DNA of 64,000 nucleotides, from the NCBI GenBank assembly GCA_944324115.1, contig CALUVB010000005.1:1-64000 (forward strand), given 5' to 3'. The notes beneath the pieces were generated by a model. That model searched no databases. It was given only the letters and a program-made list of their open reading frames with translations, and was not told the origin of the DNA. The stretch is from an uncultured Elusimicrobiales bacterium (GTDB taxonomy: Bacteria; Elusimicrobiota; Elusimicrobia; Elusimicrobiales; Elusimicrobiaceae). Shown here one piece after another: positions 8,256-19,902 of this stretch. Within the stretch, counting starts at the first letter, position 1. Every line of letters starts with the position of its first letter. Position numbers and translations under genes: made by a program.

Positions 8256-9503
8256 ATGTATTCTGAACTAGAAAAAAATGACCCTGAAGTCTTTGCCGCA
8301 GTGGCGGCGGAATTAAACAGACAACGCAAGAAACTGGAACTGATTGCGTCGGAAAATTTCACTTCATTGGCGGTCATGCAGGCGCAAGGGTCCGTACTGA
8401 CCAACAAATACGCCGAGGGATACCCCGCCAAACGCTATTACGGCGGCTGCGAATTTGTAGATATAGCTGAAAATCTAGCCATTGAACGCGCCAAAAAGAT
8501 TTTCGGCGCCGAACACGCAAACGTACAGCCCCATTCCGGAGCGCAAGCTAATATGGCCGTCTATGTCGCTTTGGTTAAACCAGGCGATACGGTGCTGGGG
8601 CTCAACCTCTCCCATGGCGGACATTTGACCCATGGGCACCCTCTTAACTTCTCCGGCAAATATTTTAACATCGTGGCTATGAACGTACGCCCCGATACCG
8701 AACAAATTGATTACGATGAAGCCGCCGAGTTGGCTTTAAAACACAAACCTAAACTAATTATGGCGGGCGCGTCTAATTATTCCCGCGTGTTTGACTGGAA
8801 ACGCCTGCGTGAGATCGCCGACTCCTGCGGCGCTTATTTGGCCTGTGATGTAGCGCATTATGCCGGACTGATTGCCGCCGGAGAATATCCGAACCCCGTA
8901 CCTTATGCCGACGTGGTAACCACCACTACGCATAAAACGTTGCGCGGGCCGCGCGGCGGGCTGATTTTATGCAAAGAAAGCTTGGCTAAAGCCATCAACT
9001 CCGCTGTATTTCCCGGCGTGCAGGGCGGGCCTTTAATGCATGTAATCGCCGCCAAAGCCGTCTGTTTTGGAGAAGCATTAAAACCACAATTTAAAGCCTA
9101 TCAACATCAAGTTGTCTTAAACGCCAAAGCATTGGCTCAAGCCTTGCTGGATAAAGGATACCGCTTGGTAGCTGGCGGCACAGACAGCCATGTAATGTGT
9201 ATTGATTTACGTTCCAAAGGACTCACCGGCAAAGCCGCCGAAGCCGCCTTGGACAAAGCCGGCATCACCGCCAACAAAAACACTATTCCTTTTGACCCGG
9301 AAAAGCCGTTTGTTACCAGCGGGCTGCGCATTGGCACCCCAGCTATTACCACCCGCGGAATGAAAGAAACAGACATGATAAAAGTGGCCGATTTTATTGA
9401 CCGCGCGATTACACATCATGAAGATGAGTCTTATTTAACGGCGCAAGCGCAAGAAGTAGAAGCATTTTTGAAAGGATTCCCGCTCTATCCGCAATTGGGT
9501 TAG
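8256..9503 (+). CDS. glyA: Serine hydroxymethyltransferase
   Basis: This PLP enzyme interconverts serine and glycine with tetrahydrofolate and supplies one-carbon units. The 415-residue product has the family signatures LIASENFTS near the N-terminus, [27 protein letters not shown], the [12 protein letters not shown] region and [14 protein letters not shown] (PLP-binding Lys near residue 226). The ATG at 8256 was chosen because GGAAGGAG lies six bases upstream and it gives the normal N-terminus ([16 protein letters not shown]); the open frame extends upstream without meaning. It is the only plus-strand gene in the first 34 kb, divergent from the DHS-like gene. A GC-rich hairpin follows the stop. 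Confidence 0.97.
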   Translation: MYSELEKNDPEVFAAVAAELNRQRKKLELIASENFTSLAVMQAQGSVLTNKYAEGYPAKRYYGGCEFVDIAENLAIERAKKIFGAEHANVQPHSGAQANMAVYVALVKPGDTVLGLNLSHGGHLTHGHPLNFSGKYFNIVAMNVRPDTEQIDYDEAAELALKHKPKLIMAGASNYSRVFDWKRLREIADSCGAYLACDVAHYAGLIAAGEYPNPVPYADVVTTTTHKTLRGPRGGLILCKESLAKAINSAVFPGVQGGPLMHVIAAKAVCFGEALKPQFKAYQHQVVLNAKALAQALLDKGYRLVAGGTDSHVMCIDLRSKGLTGKAAEAALDKAGITANKNTIPFDPEKPFVTSGLRIGTPAITTRGMKETDMIKVADFIDRAITHHEDESYLTAQAQEVEAFLKGFPLYPQLG

Positions 9504-9511
9504 TTAAACAA

Positions 9512-9534
9512 CAGCCCCCGCTTGCAAAGCGGGG
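9512..9534 (+). terminator. Hairpin after glyA
   Basis: GCCCCCGC-ttgcaaa-GCGGGGGC forms an 8-bp GC stem shortly after the glyA stop. The T-tract is poor on both strands, so termination may be incomplete. Confidence 0.55.
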
Positions 9535-9681
9535 GCATATTCCTAACAAAGATTTACCGATGTCTTGACGCTACTTATGCCATATGCGGCGTTTATATGC
9601 CCAAATGAGGCTGAGCCATATGACAGCTGTATTAATTTGACAAAAAACTCGTACACAAATAATCAAACTTCGTATCGTAAC

Positions 9682-10149
9682 TTAAACAATTTTTTCCCAT
9701 TTTCCATTTACGTCTCTTTTCAACAAAAACTGCCAATTGGGACCACCTAAATGAGCGGCATCTTTCAGATCTCCGGCTGATATTGAAATCTCCTGTGCGG
9801 AATGATGAACTCTATAATAGTAGTATTCACTGCCACATTCCGTATAAGTATCCGAGCACCCCATAGAAGTAATATCTATATCTAGTTCATTTAATGGCAA
9901 AAATCCCGCCTGTGAGGGCCAGCCGTTCGCCAAGATATACATTTCCACCGAAGTTTGCAAATTACGCAACACGGAAACAGCTTCCGCCATGCGCGCTTTT
10001 GCAACGGCTCTCTCATATTGGGGCAAAGCAACAGCCGCCAAAATACCGATAATTAGCACCACCACTAACAGTTCTATCAGCGTAAAACCGCTGCGAAATG
10101 TTCGGTAAGTTTTTGGATCTAAAGAAAATGTTTGATAGATTTTATTCAT
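9682..10149 (-). CDS. Type IV prepilin-like protein
   Basis: The 155-residue product has a 21-residue basic leader ending in Gly, then FTLIELLVVVLIIGILAAVALPQYERAVAKARMAEA, the class III signal and N-terminal alpha helix of pilins and pseudopilins (conserved Glu at +5). The globular part (TSMGCSDTYTECGSEYYYYRV) holds a Cys pair likely to form a disulfide. The long leader comes from taking the ATG at 10149, where TGATAAAAT sits six bases before the ATG with no Shine-Dalgarno. This suggests a leaderless transcript. Its helix is nearly identical to that of the gene at the window's left edge, consistent with a family of dispersed pilin genes. Confidence 0.9.
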   Translation of the reverse strand: MNKIYQTFSLDPKTYRTFRSGFTLIELLVVVLIIGILAAVALPQYERAVAKARMAEAVSVLRNLQTSVEMYILANGWPSQAGFLPLNELDIDITSMGCSDTYTECGSEYYYYRVHHSAQEISISAGDLKDAAHLGGPNWQFLLKRDVNGKWEKIV

Positions 10150-10155
10150 AGCTAA

Positions 10156-10164
10156 ATTTTATCA
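10156..10164 (-). promoter_or_regulatory. Extended -10 giving a leaderless pilin mRNA
   Basis: On the minus strand TGA-TAAAAT is followed by six bases and the ATG at 10149. Standard spacing would put the transcription start at the A of the start codon. Confidence 0.55.
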
Positions 10165-10220
10165 AAACTAATTTCAAGGGGAATCTTTTCCCAATGGCTG
10201 CCCTTACAAAAACAGAAAGC

Positions 10221-11357
10221 TTATTTGGAAGCTTGCTCTAACAAAGCCGCCGCCTCTTGGTGACCTCCCCAGCTGGCTACACGCAGCCAACGCAAAGCTC
10301 TCTCTTTATTGCGCGCAACGCCAATTCCTTCCAGATAGCTCTTTCCCACATAATATTGAGCATCGACATTGCCTTGTTCGGCAGCTTGTTGAAACAAAGC
10401 AAAGGCTCTGGGCAAATTCTTCGCAACGCCTTGCCCGCGCCAATACAACAGAGCGCTTAAATATAAAGCGTCTGTGTATTTCTGTTGGGCCGCCCGGTTA
10501 AGCCACGCCAACGCCGTTTTCTGGGAAGCGGGGTCTGTGGGGGCGGCTTCATATATTTTTTTGCCCAGCATATATTGGGCTTGGGCAAGGCCGCTGTTGG
10601 CGGCACGCCTTAAATAGTCAGCGGCTTTAAACTGATCTTGATTGACCGAAGGAGCGGAATACAGCTCAAAAAGCGCATAAGATGCTTTCGCGTCGCCCTG
10701 TTGGGCCAGCTGGTCCAAATATTTTTGGGCTTTATCCGTATTTTGCTCCAGGAGACCTCCCTGTAAAAACCACTGCCCTGCTTGCCACAACGCTTCTTTG
10801 TCTCCGGCTTGGGCTTGCTGCAACGTATTGTTTATTTGCTCAATTTGCTGTGCCGAAGCAGGAGAAGAAGAATAGAAATCATCTAATGCTTTTTGCGCTT
10901 CCTGGTTTTGCTGGCGGGCGGCTTCTGTCCACCACAGCACGGCTTGCACTTGGTTGCTTGGCAGCGTTTTATAACCGGAAAAATATAAATTACCCAACAA
11001 ATACTGAGCCGGAGCATATCCTTGCTCGGCGGCTGATTTTAAATAAGCCAGTCCTTCATTCCGTTTGGAAGACCAATGGCTGTCAAACAAATAAATTTGC
11101 GCCAGCTCATAAGTGGCTTGCACTTGACCTTGGGCGGCTGCCTGTTCATACAAGGCAGCGGCGGCTTGGGTATCTTTTCCCACCATATCGCCTGCAATAT
11201 AACGTTGCGCCATAGCCAGCTGTGCCTGCGCGTCTCCTTGTTCAGACGCGGCTTGATCCTGACGGAAGGATTGCGTTTGGGGTCTTTTATAGAAGAAAAA
11301 ATACCCCAGCGCCCCCGCCAGAAGAACAATCAATAAGAGAATCAATAATTTCTTCAT
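10221..11357 (-). CDS. Membrane-anchored Sel1-repeat protein
   Basis: This 378-residue protein has an N-terminal hydrophobic anchor (3-22) followed by about eight Sel1-like helical repeats of about 36 residues. Their hallmark AxxGxxxAQxxLGxxY is seen repeatedly (ASEQGDAQAQLAMAQRY, AAEQGYAPAQYLLGNLY, AANSGLAQAQYMLGKKI, AAEQGNVDAQYYVGKSYLEG). Sel1 repeats are protein-binding scaffolds, usually periplasmic when anchored like this. The gene starts two bases after the SPFH gene stop and has no separate Shine-Dalgarno, so it is probably translationally coupled to it. The two proteins may work together at the inner membrane. No specific partner can be named. Confidence 0.85.
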   Translation of the reverse strand: MKKLLILLLIVLLAGALGYFFFYKRPQTQSFRQDQAASEQGDAQAQLAMAQRYIAGDMVGKDTQAAAALYEQAAAQGQVQATYELAQIYLFDSHWSSKRNEGLAYLKSAAEQGYAPAQYLLGNLYFSGYKTLPSNQVQAVLWWTEAARQQNQEAQKALDDFYSSSPASAQQIEQINNTLQQAQAGDKEALWQAGQWFLQGGLLEQNTDKAQKYLDQLAQQGDAKASYALFELYSAPSVNQDQFKAADYLRRAANSGLAQAQYMLGKKIYEAAPTDPASQKTALAWLNRAAQQKYTDALYLSALLYWRGQGVAKNLPRAFALFQQAAEQGNVDAQYYVGKSYLEGIGVARNKERALRWLRVASWGGHQEAAALLEQASK

Positions 11358-11359
11358 AC

Positions 11360-12169
11360 TTATTTAGCCATTACAAAAGGCATTTGGTCTCCCGCCATAT
11401 AAGTAGGCATGCGCCCGTCCCACTTTTCTATTGCTTTAAGTTGGGCTTCCACCTGGCGCAGACGAATTAAATTATCCGACACCACTTCCCGCTGCAAACG
11501 CAATGACTGAGCTTCCGCCTGAGCTTGCAAAATTTTCTGTTCGGCTTCTTTCTTTACTTTTTCCACCAAATTGGTGGCACGTTTGGCTTCTTGTTCCGCA
11601 ATTTGTTTTTCTTCTACGGCTTTTAAAAACTGAGGAGAAAACTCAAAATTCGTAATCGCCACATCAGAAATTACTACTTGTTTTTCAGCCATTTTGGATT
11701 TTAAAATCTCATCTAATTCTTTGGCCACTTGCACCCGGTTAGAAATGACGCTCTCCGCAGAATATTTAGCCAAAACCGCTTTGGTCCATTCCTCCACTGT
11801 CGGGCGCAGCACCGTGTTGGTATAGTCCGGACCCAGGTTGCGGTAGACGGAAATAATCGTCTCGGGCAAAATGCGGTGGTTAATGGCCAGCGTCAAACCC
11901 ACACTCTGCAAATCTTTGGAAAAAGCTTCCGTTTCAAAAGAATCCTTTTTAATACGGACAGAAAATTTCTCCACCCTGTCAATCAACGGCAGTTTCAAAT
12001 GCAGCCCTTCCGTATAAGAGCCGATAATTTTTCCAAAGCGCAGCTTCACGGCAACGCTGCCCGCCGGCACCGTAAAATAAGAACCCAATCCCACAATCAC
12101 AAGCGCCAATATAACTATCACCCAAACAATTTTTTTACTATCCCACGCAAATTCGGTTACGTTACGCAT
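11360..12169 (-). CDS. SPFH/prohibitin (band 7) domain protein
   Basis: The product is a 269-residue inner-membrane protein with one N-terminal transmembrane helix (about 13-35, KIVWVIVILALVIVGLGSYF). An SPFH domain follows (GSVAVKLRFGKIIGSYTEGLHLKLPLIDRVEKF), then a long charged coiled coil (about 185-250, EEKQIAEQEAKRATNLVEKV). It resembles prohibitins and HflK/HflC, which assemble into rings that organise membrane microdomains or regulate FtsH. The ATG at 12169 was chosen because GGAGAGG lies just upstream; a GTG at 12196 has no ribosome binding site. It forms a coupled pair with the Sel1 gene downstream. Confidence 0.88.
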   Translation of the reverse strand: MRNVTEFAWDSKKIVWVIVILALVIVGLGSYFTVPAGSVAVKLRFGKIIGSYTEGLHLKLPLIDRVEKFSVRIKKDSFETEAFSKDLQSVGLTLAINHRILPETIISVYRNLGPDYTNTVLRPTVEEWTKAVLAKYSAESVISNRVQVAKELDEILKSKMAEKQVVISDVAITNFEFSPQFLKAVEEKQIAEQEAKRATNLVEKVKKEAEQKILQAQAEAQSLRLQREVVSDNLIRLRQVEAQLKAIEKWDGRMPTYMAGDQMPFVMAK

Positions 12170-12216
12170 ACTCCCTCTCCAAGCAAAAGATGACACTTCT
12201 TTCCCATTATATAAAA

Positions 12217-12246
12217 AACCCGCTCCTTACACACAAGAAGCGGGTT
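12217..12246 (-). terminator. Terminator after the sugar transporter operon
   Basis: The AACCCGCT/AGCGGGTT stem is followed in the minus direction by a U-run (AAAAAA on the plus strand at 12213-12218). It lies 17 bases beyond the transporter stop codon and separates that unit from the SPFH gene. Confidence 0.8.
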
Positions 12247-12262
12247 CCAAAACAACAAACGC

Positions 12263-13429
12263 TTACGCTGCGGATTTGATTTTACCCATCAAGCACAACA
12301 AATACAGTACGCCTAAGGTCATCACGAGCACGCTGCCGTTCTGACTGCCCATCAAATCGGAAGCATATCCCATCAACAACGGGAACACCGTACCGCCAAT
12401 CAGCCCCATAATCATCAACCCGGACACTTCGTTTTTCTTATCCGGTCTATATAATAAAGCCTGCGAGAAAATAATGGAGAAAATATTGGAGTTGCCCAGC
12501 CCAATCAAAGCGATACAGGCATAAATGGGCCACTGATTATGGAAGACAAACAGCCCAATCATCGCCACCAGCATAAAGGATACACTGATCCTAAAGACGC
12601 CTTTAGCAGAGTATTTGGCCAGCAAAAACGCGCCTAAGAAACAGCCAATCGTGCGGAACATAAAATATACGCTCGTGGCATAAATGGCTTGGGAAAGGGT
12701 CCAACCCAGCCGGTCTATCAAGATTTGGGGTGCCGTAGTATTCGTACCCACATCAATACCCACATGGCACATAATCCCCACAAAACACAGCAAAATCATC
12801 GGATCGCCCAGCAAAGCAAACGCTTCTTTAAACCCGGTAATTTTGCCGCTGAGTTCTTCTTCCTGGATATCTTCGCGGGCCAACAGAACAAACGCGACCA
12901 AAGCTTCCAAAGCAAATACGCCGTACATAAAGGCCCAGTTATTAAATCTTGCCGCACACCATGCAGCCAAAATGGGCGCTATAAACGAGCCGATGGCTTT
13001 GACAAATTGACCAAAAGTCATAAAGCTGGCCAATTTTTGTCCGCTGACAATATTAGACACCAGCGGATTTAAAGACACCTGCATAATCGCGTTTCCAATA
13101 CCCAACAAAGCAAAAGCCAACATCAGCGTGGCAAAATGGTAATACATCAAAGGCAAGGCCAAAGCCGCCACCGTAACAATTAAGCTGACCAACACCGTTT
13201 TGCGCCGGCCGATTTTATTCATCAGCATTCCGGTAGGCACCGAACACACCAAAAACCAAAAAAACACCATAGACGGGCACAAATTGGCTACCGTGTTGGA
13301 CAGGTTGAAGCTTTCTTTTACATAGTTTGTTGCCGTACCGACAGAATCAACAAAGCTCATGGCAAAAAAAGCCAACATGACCGGAACTAGTTTTGCTGTT
13401 AACGACGAGTTTTGCTTCTCTTGAGTCAT
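12263..13429 (-). CDS. MFS transporter, FucP/sugar:proton symporter-like
   Basis: The 388-residue protein has twelve predicted membrane segments and the major facilitator loop motif GMLMNKIGRRKTVL between helices 2 and 3. Features such as FFAMSFVDSVGTATNYVKESFNLS in helix 1 and the GNAIMQVSLNPLVSNI stretch recall the fucose/hexose:H+ symporter branch. It overlaps no gene but lies 12 bp downstream of a PfkB-type kinase in the same direction, so uptake and phosphorylation of one sugar is the likely unit function. The substrate is not determined; fructose fits the kinase. AAAGGAG lies six bases before the ATG. Confidence 0.8.
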   Translation of the reverse strand: MTQEKQNSSLTAKLVPVMLAFFAMSFVDSVGTATNYVKESFNLSNTVANLCPSMVFFWFLVCSVPTGMLMNKIGRRKTVLVSLIVTVAALALPLMYYHFATLMLAFALLGIGNAIMQVSLNPLVSNIVSGQKLASFMTFGQFVKAIGSFIAPILAAWCAARFNNWAFMYGVFALEALVAFVLLAREDIQEEELSGKITGFKEAFALLGDPMILLCFVGIMCHVGIDVGTNTTAPQILIDRLGWTLSQAIYATSVYFMFRTIGCFLGAFLLAKYSAKGVFRISVSFMLVAMIGLFVFHNQWPIYACIALIGLGNSNIFSIIFSQALLYRPDKKNEVSGLMIMGLIGGTVFPLLMGYASDLMGSQNGSVLVMTLGVLYLLCLMGKIKSAA

Positions 13430-13441
13430 AGGTTCTCCTTT

Positions 13442-14299
13442 TTAATGATAAGCAGGCCAAGCGCCCTCTTGCGTGCAGACGAAAGCAGCCACGCGGACTG
13501 CTTCTTCATGCGCTTCTTTAAGCCCTTTGCCTGTCAAAATATGATACACAAACGCACCGGAAAAACTGTCGCCCGCTCCCACCGTATCCGCCACATGTAC
13601 ATGCGGCGTAGGGAAATAGGATTTTTCTCCCGGGGCATACACGGCACTGAACTGATCTCCTGCCGTAAACACGACATACTGCAAATCAAAACGCTCCAGC
13701 AACGTGCGGCAAACATCATCATCGGTGCCGGATAAAACAAACATTTCCCGCAGTACGCGGATTTCTTCATCATTAAATTTAAATACATTTGCCCGGCGCA
13801 ACAATTTTTCTATCAGCTCTTTGCTGTAATAATGCTGGCGCAAATTGATATCAAAAAAACGCAAAGCGCTGGGAGAACTGCAATCCAACAAAGCTTCCAC
13901 TGTTTTACGGGAATCTGCATGGCGCAAGGCCAAAGAGCCAAAACAGACGCAATCCGCCTGTTTGACCAGCTCTATGCTTTGCTCCGTAAGCGGGATATGG
14001 TCCCATGCCACATTTTCCACAATCGTATAGTCCGGAATTCCATTTTTTAAAACCACGTTGACATGTCCGGTTGGGTAATCCAATTGTGCCACCTGGTGCT
14101 GGATACCGGCCTTATTCAGCTCCTGCAATATTTCGGCACCTAAAGCGTCATGACCTACCGCACTGATGGCGTATCCCCGGGCACCCAGCTGGGTGGCATG
14201 ATAAACAAAATTAATCGGTGCGCCGCCGGCCCGTTTGCCGGAAGGCAACATATCCCACAAAAGTTCTCCCAGCCCTACTACGATTGGTTTGTGATTCAT
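13442..14299 (-). CDS. PfkB-family sugar kinase (fructokinase-like)
   Basis: The 285-residue ribokinase-fold kinase transfers phosphate from ATP to a sugar. It has the N-terminal substrate loop (GELLWDMLPSGKRAGGAPINFVYHATQLG, with the GG pair of the family), a central DINLRQHYYS motif, and the C-terminal signature DTVGAGDSFSGAFVYHIL, which carries the catalytic Asp and the anion-hole glycines. The ATG at 14299 was chosen because GGAG lies seven bases upstream; an in-frame upstream start would add 20 residues of hydrophobic leader foreign to the family. With the adjacent transporter it probably imports and phosphorylates fructose or a similar hexose. The substrate is inferred. Confidence 0.85.
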   Translation of the reverse strand: MNHKPIVVGLGELLWDMLPSGKRAGGAPINFVYHATQLGARGYAISAVGHDALGAEILQELNKAGIQHQVAQLDYPTGHVNVVLKNGIPDYTIVENVAWDHIPLTEQSIELVKQADCVCFGSLALRHADSRKTVEALLDCSSPSALRFFDINLRQHYYSKELIEKLLRRANVFKFNDEEIRVLREMFVLSGTDDDVCRTLLERFDLQYVVFTAGDQFSAVYAPGEKSYFPTPHVHVADTVGAGDSFSGAFVYHILTGKGLKEAHEEAVRVAAFVCTQEGAWPAYH

Positions 14300-14647
14300 A
14301 TAAATTCTCCACAGAAGGGTCTTCCCCCTTATTGTACACAAAATTACCACAAAAAACACTTCTGTTTTTCTTCTTAACCCACGAAGCCTTCCTAAGCGGC
14401 CGTCTCCGAGAACAAAATGGAGTTTGCGGCACAGAACAGACCGTCTGATTTGCTTTAAATATGTGTTCTGCCAAACAAACGGTGTTTCAAAAAAGCAAGG
14501 CTATGTCTGCTCATAAAACCCGGCAAGCGCCTTCTCTGCATGCAGCCATACTGTTGGCTATAATAACTACGCATTCAACCCCGCCATGCCCAAGGCTATA
14601 TTAAAAAACCCCGCCTGTAAAGGCGGGGCAAAAACAAAAAAGGAAGC
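14300..14647. other. Intergenic gap between sugar kinase and atpC
   Basis: The gap holds the sugar kinase leader and probable promoter (minus strand TACAAT near 14333-14338) and, at its other end, the ATP synthase terminator (14609-14628). No gene with a credible start was found. Confidence 0.5.
14609..14628 (-). terminator. Terminator of the ATP synthase operon
   Basis: CCCCGCC-tgtaaa-GGCGGGG is followed in the minus direction by a U-run (TTAAAAAA on the plus strand). It is placed about 20 bases after the atpC stop. Confidence 0.85.
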
Positions 14648-15061
14648 TTAGCCCAAATGATGTTTTTTGACTTTCATGCGGGCGATGGCTTGTTTAATCT
14701 CCAGCTCCGCCAACTCAAAGTCTATATCGGCATCTTTGCGCGAGAGCGATTCTTTGGCGCGTTTAATTTTTTGTTTCTCCGCTTCCTCGTCAATTTCATC
14801 AGCCAAGTCCGCCCCTTCGGCAAAAACATTTACGCCTTCGCGTAATATTTCCGCCAAACCGCCCAAGACGGCAAATTCTTCTTCTTTGCCGTTTACTTTA
14901 TAGCGCAGCGAGCCATATCCCAGCTGCACAATCATCGGCAGATGGCCCGGCAGCACGCCCAGCTCCCCCGCCGCAGCCGGCAGCACTACAGACTCCACCG
15001 CCACGCTGTCCAGCAGCTGCTTTTGAGGGGTCACCAGGTTTAGATAAAGCGTTTTTGCCAT
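14648..15061 (-). CDS. atpC: F-type ATP synthase epsilon subunit
   Basis: The 137-residue epsilon subunit of F1 couples the central stalk to the c-ring and inhibits ATP hydrolysis. The beta-sandwich domain carries the family signature (LNLVTPQKQLLDSVAVESVVLPAAAGELGVLPGHLPMIVQL) and is followed by a helical C-terminal domain (about 85-137, EIDEEAEKQKIKRAKESLSRKD). It is the last gene of the atp operon, three bases after atpD, and is followed by a strong terminator. Confidence 0.95.
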   Translation of the reverse strand: MAKTLYLNLVTPQKQLLDSVAVESVVLPAAAGELGVLPGHLPMIVQLGYGSLRYKVNGKEEEFAVLGGLAEILREGVNVFAEGADLADEIDEEAEKQKIKRAKESLSRKDADIDFELAELEIKQAIARMKVKKHHLG

Positions 15062-15064
15062 AAA

Positions 15065-17417
<2,353 letters not shown>

Positions 17418-17426
17418 ACCAAGTCC

Positions 17427-18356
17427 TTATTTGTTTTTGCCTTCCAAAATGCTCACATAATCGGCAATGGCTGTCTCCAACGTATAATCGGGCTTATAAC
17501 CGATTTTCTCCCACGCCAAATTCATATCCGCTTCCGTTTTGTTTTGGAAGAACGGATAGGGATTGTCAATATATTCCGGTTCCAGATTGGTACCCAACTC
17601 ATGGTTTAAGCATTTAATAACGTCATTGTAACTGCGGGCAATGCCGGTGGCGCAGTTATAGACGGCAGTCTCTTTGCCGTTTTGCAGGGCGCAGAGGTTG
17701 GCCTTGACTACATCTTTAACGTATACGAAGTCGCGCATTTGTTCACCGTATTTAAATACACGGGGGCGTTTGCCGGCTTTCATTTGATTATAAAGCTGAT
17801 AGACCATGCTGGCCATTTTGCCTTTAAAATCTTCGCCCGGGCCAAACACATTGAAATAGCGCAGCCCGATAATTTTCATATCCTGGTGGTCATGGCTGAA
17901 CATACGGGCCACATTATCATCTATTACTTTAGAAAATCCATACACATTTTCCGGGTGGGTTGGCTGGGATTCTTTCATCGGTACGGCGCCGTTGCCGTAC
18001 GTCGCGGCGGAAGAAGCATAAATCACTTTTGGAATTTCATTTTCGGCAGCGTAATTAAGCAAATTGCGGAAAGCTTCCACATTTTGCTCCATCATCAATT
18101 TTTGGTCCATTACGGTTGTATCCGTGATGGCGGCCTCATGAAAAATAGCATCAAAATAATCATTTTCCGGCAAATAATTGAATAAATCTCCGGCAATCAC
18201 ATCACCTTTAAACCCAATTAAGTTCTTAAAATGGCCGTTCTTGGAGAAGTCATCAATGACCGTCACCTCATGTCCTTGCGCCTCCAAGGTTTTGGCAATA
18301 TTGCTGCCGATAAATCCGGCGCCGCCGGTCACTAAATATTTTTTCTTCGTTTCCAT
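17427..18356 (-). CDS. HldD/RfaD-like NAD(P)-dependent sugar-nucleotide epimerase inside the atp operon
   Basis: This 309-residue short-chain dehydrogenase-type protein has a Rossmann motif GGAGFIGSN (11-19), a Ser-Ser-Ala catalytic region (VIYASSAATYGNG), the YGFSK Tyr-x-x-x-Lys pair, and the LRYFNVFGPGEDFKGKMASMVYQLYNQM stretch typical of ADP-L-glycero-D-manno-heptose 6-epimerase. The C-terminal AWEKIGYKPDYTLETAIADYV also fits that family. It would make the heptose for the lipopolysaccharide inner core, in line with kdsC at 46 kb. Other UDP-sugar epimerases remain possible. It has a strong AAGGAG ribosome binding site and short gaps to atpG (9 bp) and atpA (12 bp). It therefore appears to be a true member of the operon transcript, which is an unusual place for it. 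Confidence 0.83.
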   Translation of the reverse strand: METKKKYLVTGGAGFIGSNIAKTLEAQGHEVTVIDDFSKNGHFKNLIGFKGDVIAGDLFNYLPENDYFDAIFHEAAITDTTVMDQKLMMEQNVEAFRNLLNYAAENEIPKVIYASSAATYGNGAVPMKESQPTHPENVYGFSKVIDDNVARMFSHDHQDMKIIGLRYFNVFGPGEDFKGKMASMVYQLYNQMKAGKRPRVFKYGEQMRDFVYVKDVVKANLCALQNGKETAVYNCATGIARSYNDVIKCLNHELGTNLEPEYIDNPYPFFQNKTEADMNLAWEKIGYKPDYTLETAIADYVSILEGKNK

Positions 18357-18368
18357 GGTTTATTCTCC

Positions 18369-19892
18369 TTATTTACCGCTGAAAATAGATTTAAACTCGT
18401 CTAATGCGCTGTTAAGTTTTTGGGCCAAATCTTCCGTCAGTTCCGCAGCCGAGTCCAATTCTTCCATTAAGTCTTTTTTCTGCGCACCGGCCCAGGCAAT
18501 CAGCTGCGCTTCGTATTGGCGCACTTGCTCTACGGCTATTTCATCGGTATAGCCGTGCACTCCGGCATACAAAGCCAACACTTCCTGACACAAGCGCATC
18601 GGTTTATATTGGTCTTGCTTAAGCAGCTCTTTCATGCGTTTGCCGCGTTCTATTTGGCGTTGGGATTCTTTGTCCAGCTCTGAACCAAACTGAGCAAAAC
18701 CTTCCAATTCCTGATACTGGGACATATCAATACGCAGCGTACCAGCCACTTTGCGCATAGTCTTGCGTTGGGCGGAGCCGCCTACGCGTGAGACGGAAAG
18801 CCCTACGTTGACAGCCGGCTTGACGCCGCTTAAAAAGAGACTGCTTTCCAAATAAATTTGTCCATCGGTAATGGAAATTACGTTCGTCGGAATATAAGCC
18901 GACACGTCATTGGCCTGTGTTTCAATAATAGGCAGCGCGGTCAACGAGCCGCCGCCGTTTTCATTAGAGAGCTTGCAAGCGCGTTCCAACAGACGGGAAT
19001 GCAAATAAAACACATCGCCGGGATACGCTTCGCGGCCGGGCGGGCGGCGCAGCAGCAAAGACATTTGGCGGTAAGCTTGGGCGTGTTTGGACAAATCGTC
19101 ATACACAATCAACACGTCTTTGCCTTTCCACATAAAATATTCGCCAATGGCACAGCCGGCGTATGGGGCAATATAAAGCATAGAAGCCGGGTCCGCCGCG
19201 GTGGCGGCTACGACGGTGGTGTATTCCATCGCGCCAAAGTCCGTCAGCGTTTGCACTACTTGGGCTACGGTGCTGTTTTTTTGCCCAATAGCGACATAAA
19301 TGCACAGACAGCGCTGGTCGGCCGGCAAATTCTTTTGGTTGATAATGGCGTCTATGGCAATGGCGGTTTTACCGGTTTGGCGGTCGCCGATAATCAGCTC
19401 GCGCTGGCCTTTGCCGATAGGCACCAGCGCATCAATGGCTTTTAGGCCGGTTTGAAGCGGCTGTTTGACGGGCTGGCGCTCCACAATGCCGGGGGCGACG
19501 ATATCCAGCGGCATGTTTTTGTCAGTTTTTATTTCGCCTTTCCCATCTAAGGGGCGTCCCAACGGGTCCACTACGCGGCCGATAATGCTTTCCCCTACGG
19601 GAATGCTAATTACCTCGCCGGTACGTTTGACTGTGCCGCCTTCATGCACCACATCGTCAGAGCCCATCAGCACACAGCCGACATTATCATACTCCAAGTT
19701 CATAGCCATGCCTTTAACGCCGTGACCAAAATCCACCAGCTCAGAGGCTTTCACTTGGTTCAACCCGTACACGCGGGCTATACCGTCTCCTACTTGAATG
19801 ACGGTGCCGACTTCGCTCAAGTCCGCTTGGGTTTGAAAATGTTCTATTTTTTCTTTAATAATACTTGTTATTTCTTCCGGTCTAATTGCCAT
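18369..19892 (-). CDS. atpA: F-type ATP synthase alpha subunit
   Basis: The 507-residue non-catalytic nucleotide-binding F1 subunit has Walker [20 protein letters not shown] (about 169-187), the [40 protein letters not shown] signature and the [17 protein letters not shown] alpha/beta family motif with the arginine finger. The N-terminal beta-barrel and the C-terminal helical domain are full length. The ribosome binding site is weak; atpH ends ten bases upstream, so translation may depend on it. Confidence 0.97.
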   Translation of the reverse strand: MAIRPEEITSIIKEKIEHFQTQADLSEVGTVIQVGDGIARVYGLNQVKASELVDFGHGVKGMAMNLEYDNVGCVLMGSDDVVHEGGTVKRTGEVISIPVGESIIGRVVDPLGRPLDGKGEIKTDKNMPLDIVAPGIVERQPVKQPLQTGLKAIDALVPIGKGQRELIIGDRQTGKTAIAIDAIINQKNLPADQRCLCIYVAIGQKNSTVAQVVQTLTDFGAMEYTTVVAATAADPASMLYIAPYAGCAIGEYFMWKGKDVLIVYDDLSKHAQAYRQMSLLLRRPPGREAYPGDVFYLHSRLLERACKLSNENGGGSLTALPIIETQANDVSAYIPTNVISITDGQIYLESSLFLSGVKPAVNVGLSVSRVGGSAQRKTMRKVAGTLRIDMSQYQELEGFAQFGSELDKESQRQIERGKRMKELLKQDQYKPMRLCQEVLALYAGVHGYTDEIAVEQVRQYEAQLIAWAGAQKKDLMEELDSAAELTEDLAQKLNSALDEFKSIFSGK

Positions 19893-19902
19893 ATACGCAC
19901 CG

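Noticed and set aside
12169-12196. GTG at 12196 as start of the SPFH gene
   Set aside because: No Shine-Dalgarno there; the ATG at 12169 follows GGAGAGG.
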